Below, piece after piece: positions 62,624 through 64,000 of a stretch of DNA of 64,000 nucleotides (the first letter of the stretch is position 1; each line of letters starts with the position of its first letter). Position numbers and translations under genes: made by a program. Origin of the DNA: Trichomonas vaginalis G3 (lineage: Eukaryota > Parabasalia > Trichomonadida > Trichomonadidae); contig NC_067203.1 of assembly GCF_026262505.1 (NCBI RefSeq), positions 11,160,001 to 11,224,000 of the forward strand. Direction: 5' to 3'. The notes under the pieces were generated by a model. That model ran no database searches and was not told the origin of the DNA. It worked only from the letters and a program-made list of their open reading frames with translations.

Positions 62624-64000
62624 TTTGATATAAATATAATTGAATTTTGTTTTGAAAAGTACATTGAAAATTGATATTTCAGAGTTGATTCAAATTGAGC
62701 TGCCACAGAAATTAAAAATATTTATAAGTAATTTATCTGATTAAATTCAAACTTTGCATGAAAACCGAGAAAAATCAAAAAGGATTTATATTTGAATTTT
62801 ATTATTGAGTCAGTAAATATTATAACACATACATCAAAACTAAGCGACCAAAAAAGAAAAACATTGTAAATAAAATATAATTATCAGAAAATTTGAATGC
62901 AATTGAATTTAATTGTGAATGCCAAAAATGCTTTCTGAATCATTCAAAAATATTATTCTATATAATTTCCTTATGAATCCTATTAATTAATCATATTTCA
63001 ATATTGGTTACTAAAAATAATAGAGATTAATTATTTTTACATGAAGATTTGATTTAAAATATAAAAACATTCCCCTTTATTGAAGACAACTAATTAAAAC
63101 TATTCCTTTCCTTCGGGTCGGGATGCTTCCTGTTGATTATGAGCATGTAAATATTTCAAAATTTCTAATTATTCAATCAATCATAAAGATAATTATTCTA
63201 TGCCATTGACTTAGCTTAAAATAAATGCATTGCTATGGGTTAATTTTTGTGATTTTAACTGAAATATGTCATAATCCAATTAACTACAGTACAGAACTAT
63301 TGCAAATAGCAATATTAGTCTATTTTCAAATCAATCTCGAAGTTTTTCACCTAAATGGTGCGGATTTCTGCTCTCAATTTTCAAAATCCGATAAAAATCG
63401 ATTCATTTAGATTATTTCTATTTAGAATATTGAATTATGAGCATCATTTTAAGAGTATATATTTCATCTCAAATTTGATTGACAGTGGCATTTTTATAAA
63501 AAGTAAATGTTTCTCGTCTGTAAAATAAATATTCCCTAATATTTGTTAGTTTTATGCTTTGATGTTAGGTGTATCTATCATTCATAATCACTTGAATCAA
63601 GTAGAACGTTAGCTATCAAAAAATAAAAAGTGATTTATTGTTTGAAAACTTTATGAAATTATACTTTTCAAGGTTACATAAAGGTGTCTGAATCCAATAA
63701 CAAATTTTATACATCAAATAAGCATTTAGCAGGTTGAAGGCTTTTGCTTCAAGTGTATTTCATTGTCTATTTCTCTGTTTCAAATGAAAGAGTAGAAAAA
63801 AATAAATTTTAAAATCAAGAAATCTCATGCTCATTCAAATTATATCTCTCCACAAAAGTGTAGTTTAAGTAATTACCTTATTAATAAAGGGAAAATCAAA
63901 TAATTTTATATTAAAAACAAGAGAATTTCTTTTATTTTAAGATATATTTTGTTGCTTTTAATTGGTTTTGATTTATTATATGAAATAACATTATTCTCTT
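62624..64000. other. AT-rich intergenic stretch to the window end
   Basis: About 1.4 kb without a supported gene. A 61-codon plus frame at 63225-63410 is not convincing. No repeat or structured region stood out. Confidence 0.5.

Overview
The window looks like nuclear DNA of a parabasalid, most likely Trichomonas vaginalis or a very close relative. It is AT-rich with essentially intronless genes. Several genes have an initiator-like TCAC/TCAT pyrimidine motif 12-27 bases before the ATG, which fits the T. vaginalis Inr consensus. Stop codons are often followed by A (UAAA, the known poly(A) signal there). The families present are trichomonad expansions: DUF3447/ankyrin proteins, Pmp-like beta-helix surface proteins, multi-TM PAS/cyclase proteins, 7TM-RGS proteins, VPS9 proteins, mariner elements and Maverick/Polinton elements. 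The species call is inference; no species-specific marker was searched.

Layout. 1-8760: right-hand part of a Polinton/Maverick with a fibre-like protein, a probable minor virion protein, protein-primed family B DNA polymerase, two small proteins and a probable major capsid protein; it looks whole where visible and runs off the left edge. 9954-11189: 7TM-RGS receptor. 11495-14435: decayed DUF3447/ankyrin gene with a 1301-bp mariner inside it. 14547-15796: 1250-bp foldback repeat. 16448-17698: sugar-type MFS transporter. 17951-18163: orphan ankyrin 3' end. 18305-23146: large PAS/nucleotidyl cyclase gene carrying three in-frame UAA codons. 23667-24330: 5'-truncated gene fragment. 24862-27486: VPS9-domain and coiled-coil proteins. 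27665-32875: repeat-rich stretch with two terminal-inverted-repeat elements, a tRNA-like sequence, an ankyrin/HECT remnant whose active-site Cys is Tyr, a striking array of hairpins and a frameshifted family pseudogene. 32961-34210: second foldback copy. 34562-39415: divergent pair of a pseudokinase and a frameshifted HEAT/importin-like gene. 40111-45011: membrane-anchored unknown protein, longin/SNARE-like protein, Pmp-like surface protein. 45492-48307: TTAA-flanked composite repeat with a GC-rich double hairpin and a 32-bp tandem repeat. 49414-62623: large coiled-coil protein, alpha-SNAP, deoxyhypusine synthase and a giant Ig-repeat surface protein.

The host genes do not form an operon or pathway. 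Themes are membrane traffic (VPS9, longin, SNAP), surface display (Pmp-like, Ig-repeat protein, MFS) and signalling (RGS, cyclase, pseudokinase).

The most unusual structures are: (1) two equal-length foldback copies whose central loops lie in opposite orientation and whose arms match each other within a copy better than between copies; (2) a roughly 0.9-kb array of consecutive hairpins, three of which share one apical motif; (3) a 1613-codon cyclase frame interrupted only by three UAA codons with no frameshift.
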